Shown one piece after another: positions 34,649-42,059 of a DNA stretch of 64,000 nt. Location: assembly GCA_965215705.1 (NCBI GenBank), contig CBDCEE010000003.1:1240001-1304000 (forward strand), in the 5' to 3' direction. Below the pieces are notes generated by a model. The model saw nothing but the letters and a program-made list of their open reading frames with translations. It did not search any database and was not told the origin of the DNA. The stretch is from JAAXPZ01 sp965215705. Lineage in GTDB: Bacteria > Campylobacterota > Campylobacteria > Campylobacterales > Sulfurovaceae. Positions within the stretch are counted from its first letter, which is position 1, and the number at the start of each line of letters is the position of its first letter. Made by a program: the position numbers and the translations under genes.

Positions 34649-35560
34649 CTACTGCAACCCAAACTGATCGCTAAGCTCTTTGAGACTGAGATTGACCTTG
34701 ATCTCCGGTAAAAATGGGAACTTCTTCTCCATAGGAATCGTTACAAACTGGATCTCCTCATCCCCAAGTGCCTTACGCATTTTGGCTTTAACACGGTACA
34801 GTGTAGAGATCTCATCTATCAAAATACCCTGTATCTCCGGTGCATTGGCGACATAGATCTTCCCTTCCGCAAAGGCTCTGATCTGCTCTGGCTTGAGCCC
34901 ACGATTTTGGGCCACACTGTTGATAAAGTTCTCATAGGTAGGCTTGAGCAGGTGTTCTGTCATATACTTCCTGTTCTCCTCGTCGATCTCCTTGAACATG
35001 GAGATCGGTTTTTTAAACTTGCCTGCTGCGAGATAGTCCTCTGCCACCCCTACTTTTTTGGCAAGCTCACTTAGGTTATAGTGTGGCATGATCACCCCTA
35101 TAGATCCTACAATAGCATTTTTGTTGGCGATCAGTGGTTTGATAGCAGAGGCGATATAGTATCCACCACTGGCTGCGATCGACTCTACATACATGGTGAT
35201 GTTCTTCTCTTTTTGGAAGTCTACCAAATACTCAGAAAGCTCCTCACTGGCTGTGGGTGAACCACCCGGAGACCCCATGATGAAAAGGACTGCTTTGTAG
35301 GCACTGTCTTTACGTATCGTATCCAGCTTCTCCATGATCTTGGTCGTATAGGGCTCTGTTACCTCTTTGTCGTACCGGATGACTGCTACTTTTTTTCCTA
35401 GCGTCACCACACTATCGCCAAAGAGTCCGCTTTTACTGAAATAGAGCCCGATAAAGGCGATCTCTGCGATCAGGATCACACCAATGATCCATGCCTTAAG
35501 ATTGCTGATAAATATCTGCTTTTTGAGTGCTTTTATCTGGTATTTGTCTACACTATCCAT
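34649..35560 (-). CDS. sppA: Signal peptide peptidase SppA
   Basis: 303 residues, short (36K-type) form. One N-terminal membrane helix (about 22-43), then an S49 serine protease domain. The nucleophilic Ser is in ESIAASGGYYIAS, and the FMGSPGGSPTASEEL loop and the Lys-containing YLAAGKFKKP segment are present. Degrades cleaved signal peptides in the inner membrane. 11 bases upstream of truC on the same transcript. Confidence 0.92.
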   Translation of the reverse strand: MDSVDKYQIKALKKQIFISNLKAWIIGVILIAEIAFIGLYFSKSGLFGDSVVTLGKKVAVIRYDKEVTEPYTTKIMEKLDTIRKDSAYKAVLFIMGSPGGSPTASEELSEYLVDFQKEKNITMYVESIAASGGYYIASAIKPLIANKNAIVGSIGVIMPHYNLSELAKKVGVAEDYLAAGKFKKPISMFKEIDEENRKYMTEHLLKPTYENFINSVAQNRGLKPEQIRAFAEGKIYVANAPEIQGILIDEISTLYRVKAKMRKALGDEEIQFVTIPMEKKFPFLPEIKVNLSLKELSDQFGLQ

Positions 35561-35588
35561 CGTTTGCCTTTTGCCTAAAGAAGTATGC

Positions 35589-35594
35589 TATAAT
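35589..35594 (+). promoter_or_regulatory. Extended -10 promoter of smpB
   Basis: TATGCTATAAT with TATAAT at 35589-35594, the same extended form as ispE; TTGCCT at 35564-35569 is a possible -35 (19-base spacing). The resulting leader of about 190 nt would contain the long palindrome at 35623-35766. Confidence 0.5.
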
Positions 35595-35622
35595 GCCAAA
35601 AATATATTAATAAAACCAAATC

Positions 35623-35766
35623 TCGAAATAGGATTCTTTGAATCTGTGCCATACTCGTATTCATGGGGTTTGTGCAAAATTTGAGTCGCATCCGAAGGTT
35701 CGGCGATGATTTTGTACGAAGCCCATGGATGCTATGATGGTGTAGAGTTATGAATTCCTATTTCGA
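35623..35766. repeat. 144-bp imperfect palindrome in the smpB leader (element A)
   Basis: Outer arms TCGAAATAGGATTC (35623-35636) and GAATTCCTATTTCGA (35752-35766) pair with one bulge. Inner arms: CCAT/ATGG (35649, 35737), CATGGG/CCCATG (35662-35667, 35722-35727), GTGCAAAAT/ATTTTGTAC (35672-35680, 35709-35717), and a tip with CCGAA/TTCGG (35692-35703). It would fold as one long interrupted hairpin. It shares ATGGGxTTTGTG...GCCCAT with the element near 37 kb, so it appears to belong to a repeat family. It is either a small palindromic mobile repeat or a structured leader. Confidence 0.6.
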
Positions 35767-35789
35767 TATTTGGGTAAAAGGTTTGCTCA

Positions 35790-36251
35790 GTGGCCATCAA
35801 TCTCATCGTTCAGAACAAAAAAGCCAGACATGATTATGAGATACTCGAAAAATTTGAGGCTGGACTGGTACTTCAGGGCTCAGAGGTCAAAGCCCTGCGT
35901 GCCAAACGGGCCAATCTCAGTGATGCCTTTTGCCGCTTCATCAAAGGGGAACTACACCTGATGAATACACACATTGCAGAACTGGAGACCACCAACCGCC
36001 ACTACAGTCGTGATACCCGCTCCCCACGCAAACTCCTCCTACACAAAAAACAGATCGAAAAGATCTACATGAAGATCCACAAAGAGGGACTCACCGTCGT
36101 ACCACTCATGCTCTACTTCAATGAGAGAAATTTTGTCAAAGTCAGTATCGCCATCGCCAAAGGAAAAAAACTCCATGACAAACGTGCCGATCTCAAAGCC
36201 AAGACCCTTGACAGAGAAGCCAAGCAGGCGATAAAGAGTAGAAGTTACTAA
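35790..36251 (+). CDS. smpB: SsrA-binding protein
   Basis: 153 residues from a GTG at 35790 with AAAGG 8 bases upstream. Opens NLIVQNKKARHDYEI, with GSEVKALRAKRANLSDAF and the RKLLLHKKQIEKIYMK block typical of SmpB; basic C-terminal tail. It binds tmRNA in trans-translation to rescue stalled ribosomes. No tmRNA gene is visible in this window. Confidence 0.95.
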   Translation: MAINLIVQNKKARHDYEILEKFEAGLVLQGSEVKALRAKRANLSDAFCRFIKGELHLMNTHIAELETTNRHYSRDTRSPRKLLLHKKQIEKIYMKIHKEGLTVVPLMLYFNERNFVKVSIAIAKGKKLHDKRADLKAKTLDREAKQAIKSRSY

Positions 36252-36846
36252 ACTTCTCTATCCTCTCTACGTACCACCCGCTTCACAAAACGATAAAGAC
36301 GCTTAAATCGCTTGGAGATCGTATTGTCTCCTGAAAGATAGTTCTGCTTGAAATGTTTGATAAATAATTTGATCTTCCCCTTGAGCTCTTTACTCATACT
36401 AATCGTACTTTGATAGATCTTACGAGACTTGATCCATGCAAAAAATGCTACGATCTTCTCATAAAAATACTTGAACCAGCCAAAGGAGAGTAGCTTACCT
36501 TCTGTGGCGCGAAATAGCCAAAAGGTAAAGGCTGCGATAGGGATTTTCAATGCATACAGTAACACTGCAGAGAGTACCATCCCCTTGACTGCCATCACCC
36601 CAGCCGTCACTCCCGCCGCTTCTACCCCGAGGAGAAGCAGCATAAAGAGTATCAGTATGACATAACGATTGACCGACTGCAATTTTGTCTGTAGCTTCTG
36701 AAGGAGTCGCAACTCATGGATAAAAATAGATAGATAGGCTTGGCAAACCCCTCCCAGATGATCTCTTCAAAGACGATGAAGATCACTACCAGTACAAGCT
36801 GTACCAGCATCACAGCTTTGTTTAGTATTTTTTGAAGTATGGTCAC
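36248..36846 (-). pseudogene. Conserved membrane protein gene split by a frameshift at a CTAT repeat
   Basis: The 5' part starts at GTG 36846 (AAGGA upstream): VTILQKILNKAVMLVQ, a helix, then WEGFAKPIYLF. The 3' part is in the next frame from about 36712: RLLQKLQTKLQSVNRYVIL, two to three helices, and a basic tail ending RREDREV. Neither half is a plausible full protein, but together they read as one. The switch falls at three CTAT units plus five T (minus strand, about 36740-36722). One more CTAT, or one more T, would restore the frame as PIYLSIFIHELR. It could be a mutation, a phase-variable site or a sequencing error. Stop overlaps that of smpB tail to tail. Confidence 0.65.
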
Positions 36847-36940
36847 GGAATAGTCCTTATAGGATAATGGGTATTATAGTAGAAAAAGTTGAAATATATT
36901 TTGAAAATCAAGAAAGTAAAGATTTTATATATTAGATCTT

Positions 36941-37084
36941 AAAATAGATTATTTTGTTCTAGTTTGCTTTAGGTTTGATCGAATGGGTTTTGTGTAGTGT
37001 GGGAGCTTACGAAAGGTAAGTGACCAAACGGAGCAAAGCCCATTCTGTCAAAGATGAAGTAAAATAGGACGAAAGAACTATTTT
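36941..37084. repeat. ~140-bp imperfect palindrome after rplS (element B)
   Basis: AAAATAG...TATTTT...TTC...TTTG on the left pairs with the complement on the right, including the GAATGGG/CCCATTC arms (36981-36987, 37039-37045) and GCTTAC/GTAAG at the tip (about 37005-37020). The right arm includes the rplS stop codon. It has the same layout and an ATGGG-TTTGTG...GCCCAT core as element A at 35.6 kb. It could serve as the end structure of the ribosomal transcript, or be a dispersed repeat. Confidence 0.55.
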
Positions 37085-37437
37085 CTTCTGAGTTCTTTAA
37101 TACGAGCCGACTTACCTTTTCTCTCTCTAAGGTAGAACAACTTCGCACGTCTTACTTTACCGCGTCTGAGTACAGTAATACTGTCGATACTCTCTGAGTA
37201 GAGTGGGAACATTCTCTCCACACCTACAGAGTTGGCACCGATCTTTCTGACGTTAAATGTTCTGCCTGTACCTTCACCTCTGATAGCGATACATACGCCT
37301 TCGAAGTTCTGTACTCTTGTTTTGCTGCCCTCTTTGATCGTAACAGCTACTCTGAGCGTATCACCGGCTCTGAACTCAGGTACTGTCTTGCCCTCTAGTT
37401 GAGCTTTCTCAAAGCTCTCTATGTATTTGTTTTTCAT
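37078..37437 (-). CDS. rplS: 50S ribosomal protein L19
   Basis: 119 residues, normal length. Opens MKNKYIESFEKAQ, with FRAGDTLRVAV, FEGVCIAIRGEGTGRTFNVRKI and the end LFYLRERKGKSARIKE. Its ATG overlaps the trmD TGA (ATGA). Last gene of rpsP-khpA-rimM-trmD-rplS. Confidence 0.97.
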   Translation of the reverse strand: MKNKYIESFEKAQLEGKTVPEFRAGDTLRVAVTIKEGSKTRVQNFEGVCIAIRGEGTGRTFNVRKIGANSVGVERMFPLYSESIDSITVLRRGKVRRAKLFYLRERKGKSARIKELRRK

Positions 37438-38126
37438 CGTTTTGCCTTTACTTTTGCATATAAGTCGGGTCTGAAATACTTTGTCTTGGACAAAGCCATC
37501 CGTTTTTTTAAGTCTGCGATTTTACTATGATTTCCCTTTAAAAACTCTGAAACGACGGGATTATTTTCATAGAGATTGGGTTTGCTAAAGGAGGGAGCCT
37601 CCAGAAGGGTCTCTTCGAAGCTCTCTACAGTCAAGGAGTCACTGTTTCCCAGCACACCATCGACATTACGAGAGATCGCATCACAAAGCATCATGGAAGG
37701 GAGTTCACCCCCTGTGAGGATAAAGTCTCCTACCGAGAAAAGCGCATCTGCATGCTTCTCAATCACCCGCTCATCGATCCCCTCGTAACGACCACTGACC
37801 AGTACGATATGGCTCTTCTTTGCCAACCTTTTGGCATCGCTCTGCTTGAAAGGTTTGCCTACGGGAGTAAGAAATATGATATGTGCTTCGGGAGAGTCTG
37901 CTTTGATCATCTCCAACGTATCATCCAGTGGCTGGGGTGTCATCAGCATCCCTGCTCCACCACCGATCATCGGTTCATCAACTTTGAGGTGTTTGTTGGT
38001 CGTATAGTCTCTGGGATTTTGATAGTCTATCGTGATCTTATCTTCAGTGATCGCACGACCAAGGATCGAATCTGTAAAATACCCCTGGATGATCTGCGGG
38101 AAGAGTGTTACGAAGGTAAATCGCAT
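37434..38126 (-). CDS. trmD: tRNA (guanine-37-N1)-methyltransferase
   Basis: 230 residues. SPOUT fold with the trefoil knot: LVSGRYEGIDERVIE, GDFILTGGELPSMML and early GGGAGMLM. It methylates G37 next to the anticodon using S-adenosylmethionine, preventing frameshifts. Five bases after rimM. Length slightly under the E. coli protein, as usual for this phylum. Confidence 0.96.
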   Translation of the reverse strand: MRFTFVTLFPQIIQGYFTDSILGRAITEDKITIDYQNPRDYTTNKHLKVDEPMIGGGAGMLMTPQPLDDTLEMIKADSPEAHIIFLTPVGKPFKQSDAKRLAKKSHIVLVSGRYEGIDERVIEKHADALFSVGDFILTGGELPSMMLCDAISRNVDGVLGNSDSLTVESFEETLLEAPSFSKPNLYENNPVVSEFLKGNHSKIADLKKRMALSKTKYFRPDLYAKVKAKR

Positions 38127-38130
38127 CGTG

Positions 38131-38658
38131 CTAGCTCGCCTCTAGGATATCTCTGGCATCCTGCGTAGTGATACGCTTGGCATCCGTATCAACAGAGAGG
38201 ATATAACGGGGGATATAAGGGAGGAGAAACTCTTTTGCCAGCCCTTGCTCTACAAGCTCAGGATCTGTTTTGACCACCAGATAATCTATATCCAGCATAC
38301 GGTCGATATCCTCTACTACTCCTATACATGCATCGCCCTGATAGATCGAAGCACCAACGATATCAAACCAAAAGTACTGCCCATCATCCAGTTCACACTG
38401 AGATCTGGTCTCTTCCAGGGTAGTGTAGAGTTTGGTATTGGTAAGTTTTTTCGCTGCATCTATCGAAGAGTAGCCCACAAAACTGATCATTCCTCTGGTA
38501 GGGTTATAGGTAGCTATTTCCAGCTTTCCTCTGTTACTATCAAATATCGTACCTACTTGAAATTGTTCGGGGAAATCGGTATGGAGGTGGAGTTTGAGAT
38601 CGCCATGTAGTCCGACTGTGCGACCTATCTGAGCGATAAAGAATTGCTCGTCATGCAT
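38131..38658 (-). CDS. rimM: Ribosome maturation factor RimM
   Basis: 175 residues from the ATG at 38658, six bases after the KH gene; a longer frame overlaps that gene and is unlikely. N-terminal domain IAQIGRTVGLHGDLKLHLHTD; PRC-barrel half with YFWFDIVGASIY...GVVEDIDRMLDIDYLVV and the end LLPYIPRYILSVD. It assists 30S head assembly by binding S19. Confidence 0.94.
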   Translation of the reverse strand: MHDEQFFIAQIGRTVGLHGDLKLHLHTDFPEQFQVGTIFDSNRGKLEIATYNPTRGMISFVGYSSIDAAKKLTNTKLYTTLEETRSQCELDDGQYFWFDIVGASIYQGDACIGVVEDIDRMLDIDYLVVKTDPELVEQGLAKEFLLPYIPRYILSVDTDAKRITTQDARDILEAS

Positions 38659-38663
38659 GGGGG

Positions 38664-38906
38664 TTATACGTTTGCCTTGACATTGACGCGGTAACTTTTG
38701 CCATGTTTGGCTTTGCATCCTGAGATGACGGTTTTGATCGCATTGATCATACGCCCCTCTTTGCCGATAAGCTTACCGACATCTTCAGGGTCTGCATAGA
38801 TCGTGATCTCCTCTACGGATTCGTCCAGCGATGCCGTCTCGATAGAGACAGCATCCGGATGCTTGACGATCATTTTGGCATAGGAGAGTACGAAGTCATG
38901 TGCCAT
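38664..38906 (-). CDS. khpA: KH-domain RNA-binding protein
   Basis: 80 residues: DFVLSYAKMIVKHPDAV, then a KH fold with the GKEG loop in GKLIGKEGRMINAIKTVI. KhpA-type proteins bind RNA, often with KhpB. Four bases after rpsP; its position between rpsP and rimM is conserved across the phylum. Confidence 0.92.
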   Translation of the reverse strand: MAHDFVLSYAKMIVKHPDAVSIETASLDESVEEITIYADPEDVGKLIGKEGRMINAIKTVISGCKAKHGKSYRVNVKANV

Positions 38907-38909
38907 GGA

Positions 38910-39137
38910 TTATCTTTTTGCGAGTCTTTTAACAGTGGGGCTCATCTGAGCGCCTACACTGACCCAGTAGTTCAGTCTCTCTTCATCAAGCGTGAGCTCT
39001 TTGTTTGCAGATACTGGGTTATAGTGACCGATAGCTTCGATCCAGCCACTGTCTCTACGCTTTCTGCTATCTGTTACTACGATTCTGTAAAATGGCTTCT
39101 TTTTTCTACCCATTCTTGTCATTCTGATCATTGTCAT
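38910..39137 (-). CDS. rpsP: 30S ribosomal protein S16
   Basis: 75 residues. MIRMTRMGRKKKPFYRIVV and DSRKRRDSGWIEAIGHYNP are diagnostic. AAGGAAA lies before the ATG. First gene of the operon; its leader (39138 onward) contains a small hairpin at 39176-39191. Confidence 0.97.
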   Translation of the reverse strand: MTMIRMTRMGRKKKPFYRIVVTDSRKRRDSGWIEAIGHYNPVSANKELTLDEERLNYWVSVGAQMSPTVKRLAKR

Positions 39138-39175
39138 GGTGTTTTCCTTTTTTATCTTTTCTTTTTCTCATTCAA

Positions 39176-39191
39176 ACACGACTGCTCGTGT
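39176..39191 (-). other. Leader hairpin upstream of rpsP
   Basis: ACACGA/TCGTGT with a 4-base loop, about 40 bases before the rpsP ATG. It may be an autoregulatory leader or a processing site. The remainder of the 334-base gap 39138-39471 is AT-rich, must hold promoters for both diverging genes, and contains no gene I can support. Confidence 0.35.
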
Positions 39192-39471
39192 ACGCCGTCT
39201 ACTAAAGACAACATAAAAGTACTGACAACTACCACTAATGAGATGCCGGCTAAACAATTTTTAAGCACTCATCAATACTTTTAGGAACGCGATATTAGCA
39301 TAATGTTTATTAAATCTTGGTCAAACAGCAGCTATATTCAGTCATATGCTTTCAACGATTACACATCAGTCCTTTATATTATACGTTAAAATATATTCAA
39401 ACAGCATTGATACTTAGTCTCATTATGCTATACTTACCCTTCCAAATCCTGAAAGTAAACCCCAACAAATC

Positions 39472-40617
39472 ATGCATAAGAAATTTAATAAAACAGAAGT
39501 ACTTACCATCTCCTCTGCACACTTTGCTCATGATATCTTCTCCTCTTTTTTAGCACCACTGTTGCCATTGATCATTGAGAAACTGGGGCTTAGCCTCTCT
39601 ATGGTGGCTTTCTTGGATATCATACGCAGGATTCCGGCACTATTCAACCCACTGCTGGGGCTCATGGCAGAACGCAGCGATGTCAAGTATTTTGTGATCC
39701 TCACACCTTCTGTGACTGCTATCAGTATGAGCTTATTGGGGCTTGCTCCTTCCTATTATGTGCTGATCCTGCTTCTGGCAATTGCAGGGATCAGCTCTGC
39801 ACTTTTTCATATACCCTCTCCTACGATGATCAAACATTCTTCTGGAGAGGAGACAGGCAGAGGCATGAGCTACTTTATGGTAGGTGGCGAGTTTGCCAGA
39901 ACATTGGGGCCCATTCTGATCACCTCGGCTGTCTCCTGGTGGGGGCTTGAGGGAAGTTATAAACTCATGCCCATAGGGATCATCTCTTCGATACTGCTCT
40001 ATAGTAGATTTAGAAATTTCAGCACACACATCAAAGCAAAAAAACTTGAAAAAGGGGATGTTAAAGCGATCATCAAAGCGCATAAAATCCTCTTTTACTT
40101 CTTGGCGATCTATATACTGTTCAATGCTGCACTGAAAAGCTCACTCTCTCTGTATCTACCCGTCTACCTGGTCAACAATGGCAACTCTCTATGGTATGCA
40201 GGGATTGCACTCTCCATTCTCCAATTCAGTGGTGTGATAGGCGTCTTTTTTTCAGGCAAGATATCAGATACATTAGGAAGACGTAAAATCTTGCTCTTGA
40301 GCTCACTGGGCAGTGTTCTGTTCATGGCACTTTTTCTCTACACCCAAAATATTGTGGTATTAGGATTTCTAGGTCTTTTTGTCTTTGCCCCAGCACCTGT
40401 CTTGATGGCACTGGTACAAGATACCGATTCATCCATGCCTACTTTTATGCACAGCATCTATATGGGGATCAATTTTGGATTGAGTTCTGTGATTGTGTTG
40501 TTGGTTGGATTTTTGGGTGACAGTATAGGATTGAATCAAACCTATATCGTATGCAATGTCTTGGGTATCGGGACACTACTTGCCGTACTCTTTGTGCTGA
40601 AAAAGGAAGATAGCTAG
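39472..40617 (+). CDS. MFS transporter, fosmidomycin-resistance (Fsr)-like
   Basis: 381 residues, about twelve helices. Opens SSAHFAHDIFSSFLAPLLPLI; includes ISSALFHIPSPTMIKHSSG and GMSYFMVGGEFARTLGPI, typical of the Fsr-like branch, and SGKISDTLGRRK in the central loop. Probably a drug or metabolite exporter; substrate unknown. It is inserted, in the opposite orientation, between ffh and rpsP, which are adjacent in Helicobacter and Campylobacter. Weak ribosome binding site. Confidence 0.85.
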   Translation: MHKKFNKTEVLTISSAHFAHDIFSSFLAPLLPLIIEKLGLSLSMVAFLDIIRRIPALFNPLLGLMAERSDVKYFVILTPSVTAISMSLLGLAPSYYVLILLLAIAGISSALFHIPSPTMIKHSSGEETGRGMSYFMVGGEFARTLGPILITSAVSWWGLEGSYKLMPIGIISSILLYSRFRNFSTHIKAKKLEKGDVKAIIKAHKILFYFLAIYILFNAALKSSLSLYLPVYLVNNGNSLWYAGIALSILQFSGVIGVFFSGKISDTLGRRKILLLSSLGSVLFMALFLYTQNIVVLGFLGLFVFAPAPVLMALVQDTDSSMPTFMHSIYMGINFGLSSVIVLLVGFLGDSIGLNQTYIVCNVLGIGTLLAVLFVLKKEDS

Positions 40618-40627
40618 AGCAAAAGCC

Positions 40628-41983
40628 CTACCTCATCCCGGGAAATCCACCGCCTTGTCCACCCATCTGGCTCATCATCTTCTGCATCTCTTTCATGCCC
40701 CCTTTGGTGGACATCTTCTTCGCCATTTTGGCAGCATTTTTGAACTGCTTGAGAACACGGTTGACCTGCATCTGATCAAGTCCTGCACCTGCTGACAAAC
40801 GGCGTTTTCTCGTGTTGTTGAGTAGATCAGGATTTTCCCTCTCTTTGGGCGTCATCGAAGAGACCATCGCTTTGATCGCTTTCATCTCACTGGAGTTCTC
40901 CAGATCCATATCTCCGATCTGCTTCGCCATGTTACCCATACCCGGGATCATACCCATGATGGACTTCATGGAGCCGAGTTTCTTCATCTGATCCATCTGC
41001 TCAAGGAAGTCATTGAAGTTGAACTGCCCTTTTTTGATCTTGCTGGTCATACGCTTGGCTGTTTTTTCATCAATGACAGCAGCGGTGCGTTCTGCCAGCC
41101 CCTCGATATCCCCCGCTCCCATGAGACGGTTGGTGATACGCTCAGGGATAAAGACCTCCAGGTCAGGCATCTTCTCACCACTACCAATGAAACGCAGTGG
41201 TACACCTACCTGATGGGCGATACCTAGGGCTACACCTCCCTTGGAATCACCATCAAACTTACTCAGTACCACACCAGTGATACCGATCTTCTCCTTGAAG
41301 GTCGTCGCTGTTCTGACTGCATCCATACCTGTCATCGCGTCAGCTACATAGAAGATCTCGTCAGGATTCGCAACATTTTTAACACGCGCCAACTCATCCA
41401 TCAGTTCCTCATCGATTGCCAGACGTCCTGCTGTATCGATCAGCACGACATCATAGAGCTCGTCGGTAGCTTTCTGTATCGCTCGGGTAACGATCTCTTC
41501 GGGTTTGGCATCTTCATCCGCTACAAGATCGACCTCGATATCTGCACAGATCTGACGAAGCTGCTCCACAGCTGCAAGCCTCTGAAGGTCGCCTGCTGCG
41601 ATAAGCACTTTCTTTTTCTTCTGTTCTTTGAGCATATAAGCAAGCTTGCCTGTCGTAGTCGTCTTACCTGATCCCTGAAGTCCCGTCATCAACACCACTG
41701 TCGGTGGTTTGGAAGCAAAAACGAAGCCTTGATTGCCTTCTGCTGTGAGTATACGTACCAGCTCATGCTGAAGTGCGGAGAGGAAGTTGTCCTTCCCGAT
41801 ACCGTTCTTCTTGGTCTCTCGCTCTACGGTAGAGATAAGTTCCTTGACCACTTTGTGATGGACATCAGATTTGAGGAGTGATTTTCTCAGTTCGGTAGTA
41901 GCCTTTTTAAGAGCCTTCTCATCATCATGGAAACGGATCTTTCCGATGGCATTCTTGAAACTGTCTGTAATACTGCTAAACAT
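40628..41983 (-). CDS. ffh: Signal recognition particle protein Ffh
   Basis: 451 residues. N domain, then the G domain with GLQGSGKTTTTGKLA, DTAGRL and TKFDG-type SKFDGDSKGG, and a methionine-rich M domain (about 310-451) ending in a GGQGGGFPGMR tail. It binds 4.5S RNA and signal sequences and docks with FtsY. Separated from rpsP by the MFS gene. Confidence 0.96.
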   Translation of the reverse strand: MFSSITDSFKNAIGKIRFHDDEKALKKATTELRKSLLKSDVHHKVVKELISTVERETKKNGIGKDNFLSALQHELVRILTAEGNQGFVFASKPPTVVLMTGLQGSGKTTTTGKLAYMLKEQKKKKVLIAAGDLQRLAAVEQLRQICADIEVDLVADEDAKPEEIVTRAIQKATDELYDVVLIDTAGRLAIDEELMDELARVKNVANPDEIFYVADAMTGMDAVRTATTFKEKIGITGVVLSKFDGDSKGGVALGIAHQVGVPLRFIGSGEKMPDLEVFIPERITNRLMGAGDIEGLAERTAAVIDEKTAKRMTSKIKKGQFNFNDFLEQMDQMKKLGSMKSIMGMIPGMGNMAKQIGDMDLENSSEMKAIKAMVSSMTPKERENPDLLNNTRKRRLSAGAGLDQMQVNRVLKQFKNAAKMAKKMSTKGGMKEMQKMMSQMGGQGGGFPGMR

Positions 41984-42059
41984 ATGTTGTCCTAGTTTAA
42001 ATTCTCACAAATTTTTAGTATTTTATCCAAAACTCTATTTAGCTCGAATTATCTTCCCG

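Noticed and set aside
35561..35789. tmRNA, 6S or SRP RNA gene near smpB
   Set aside because: The structured region lacks a tRNA-like domain, tag reading frame or SRP core; it is better explained as a palindromic repeat or leader.
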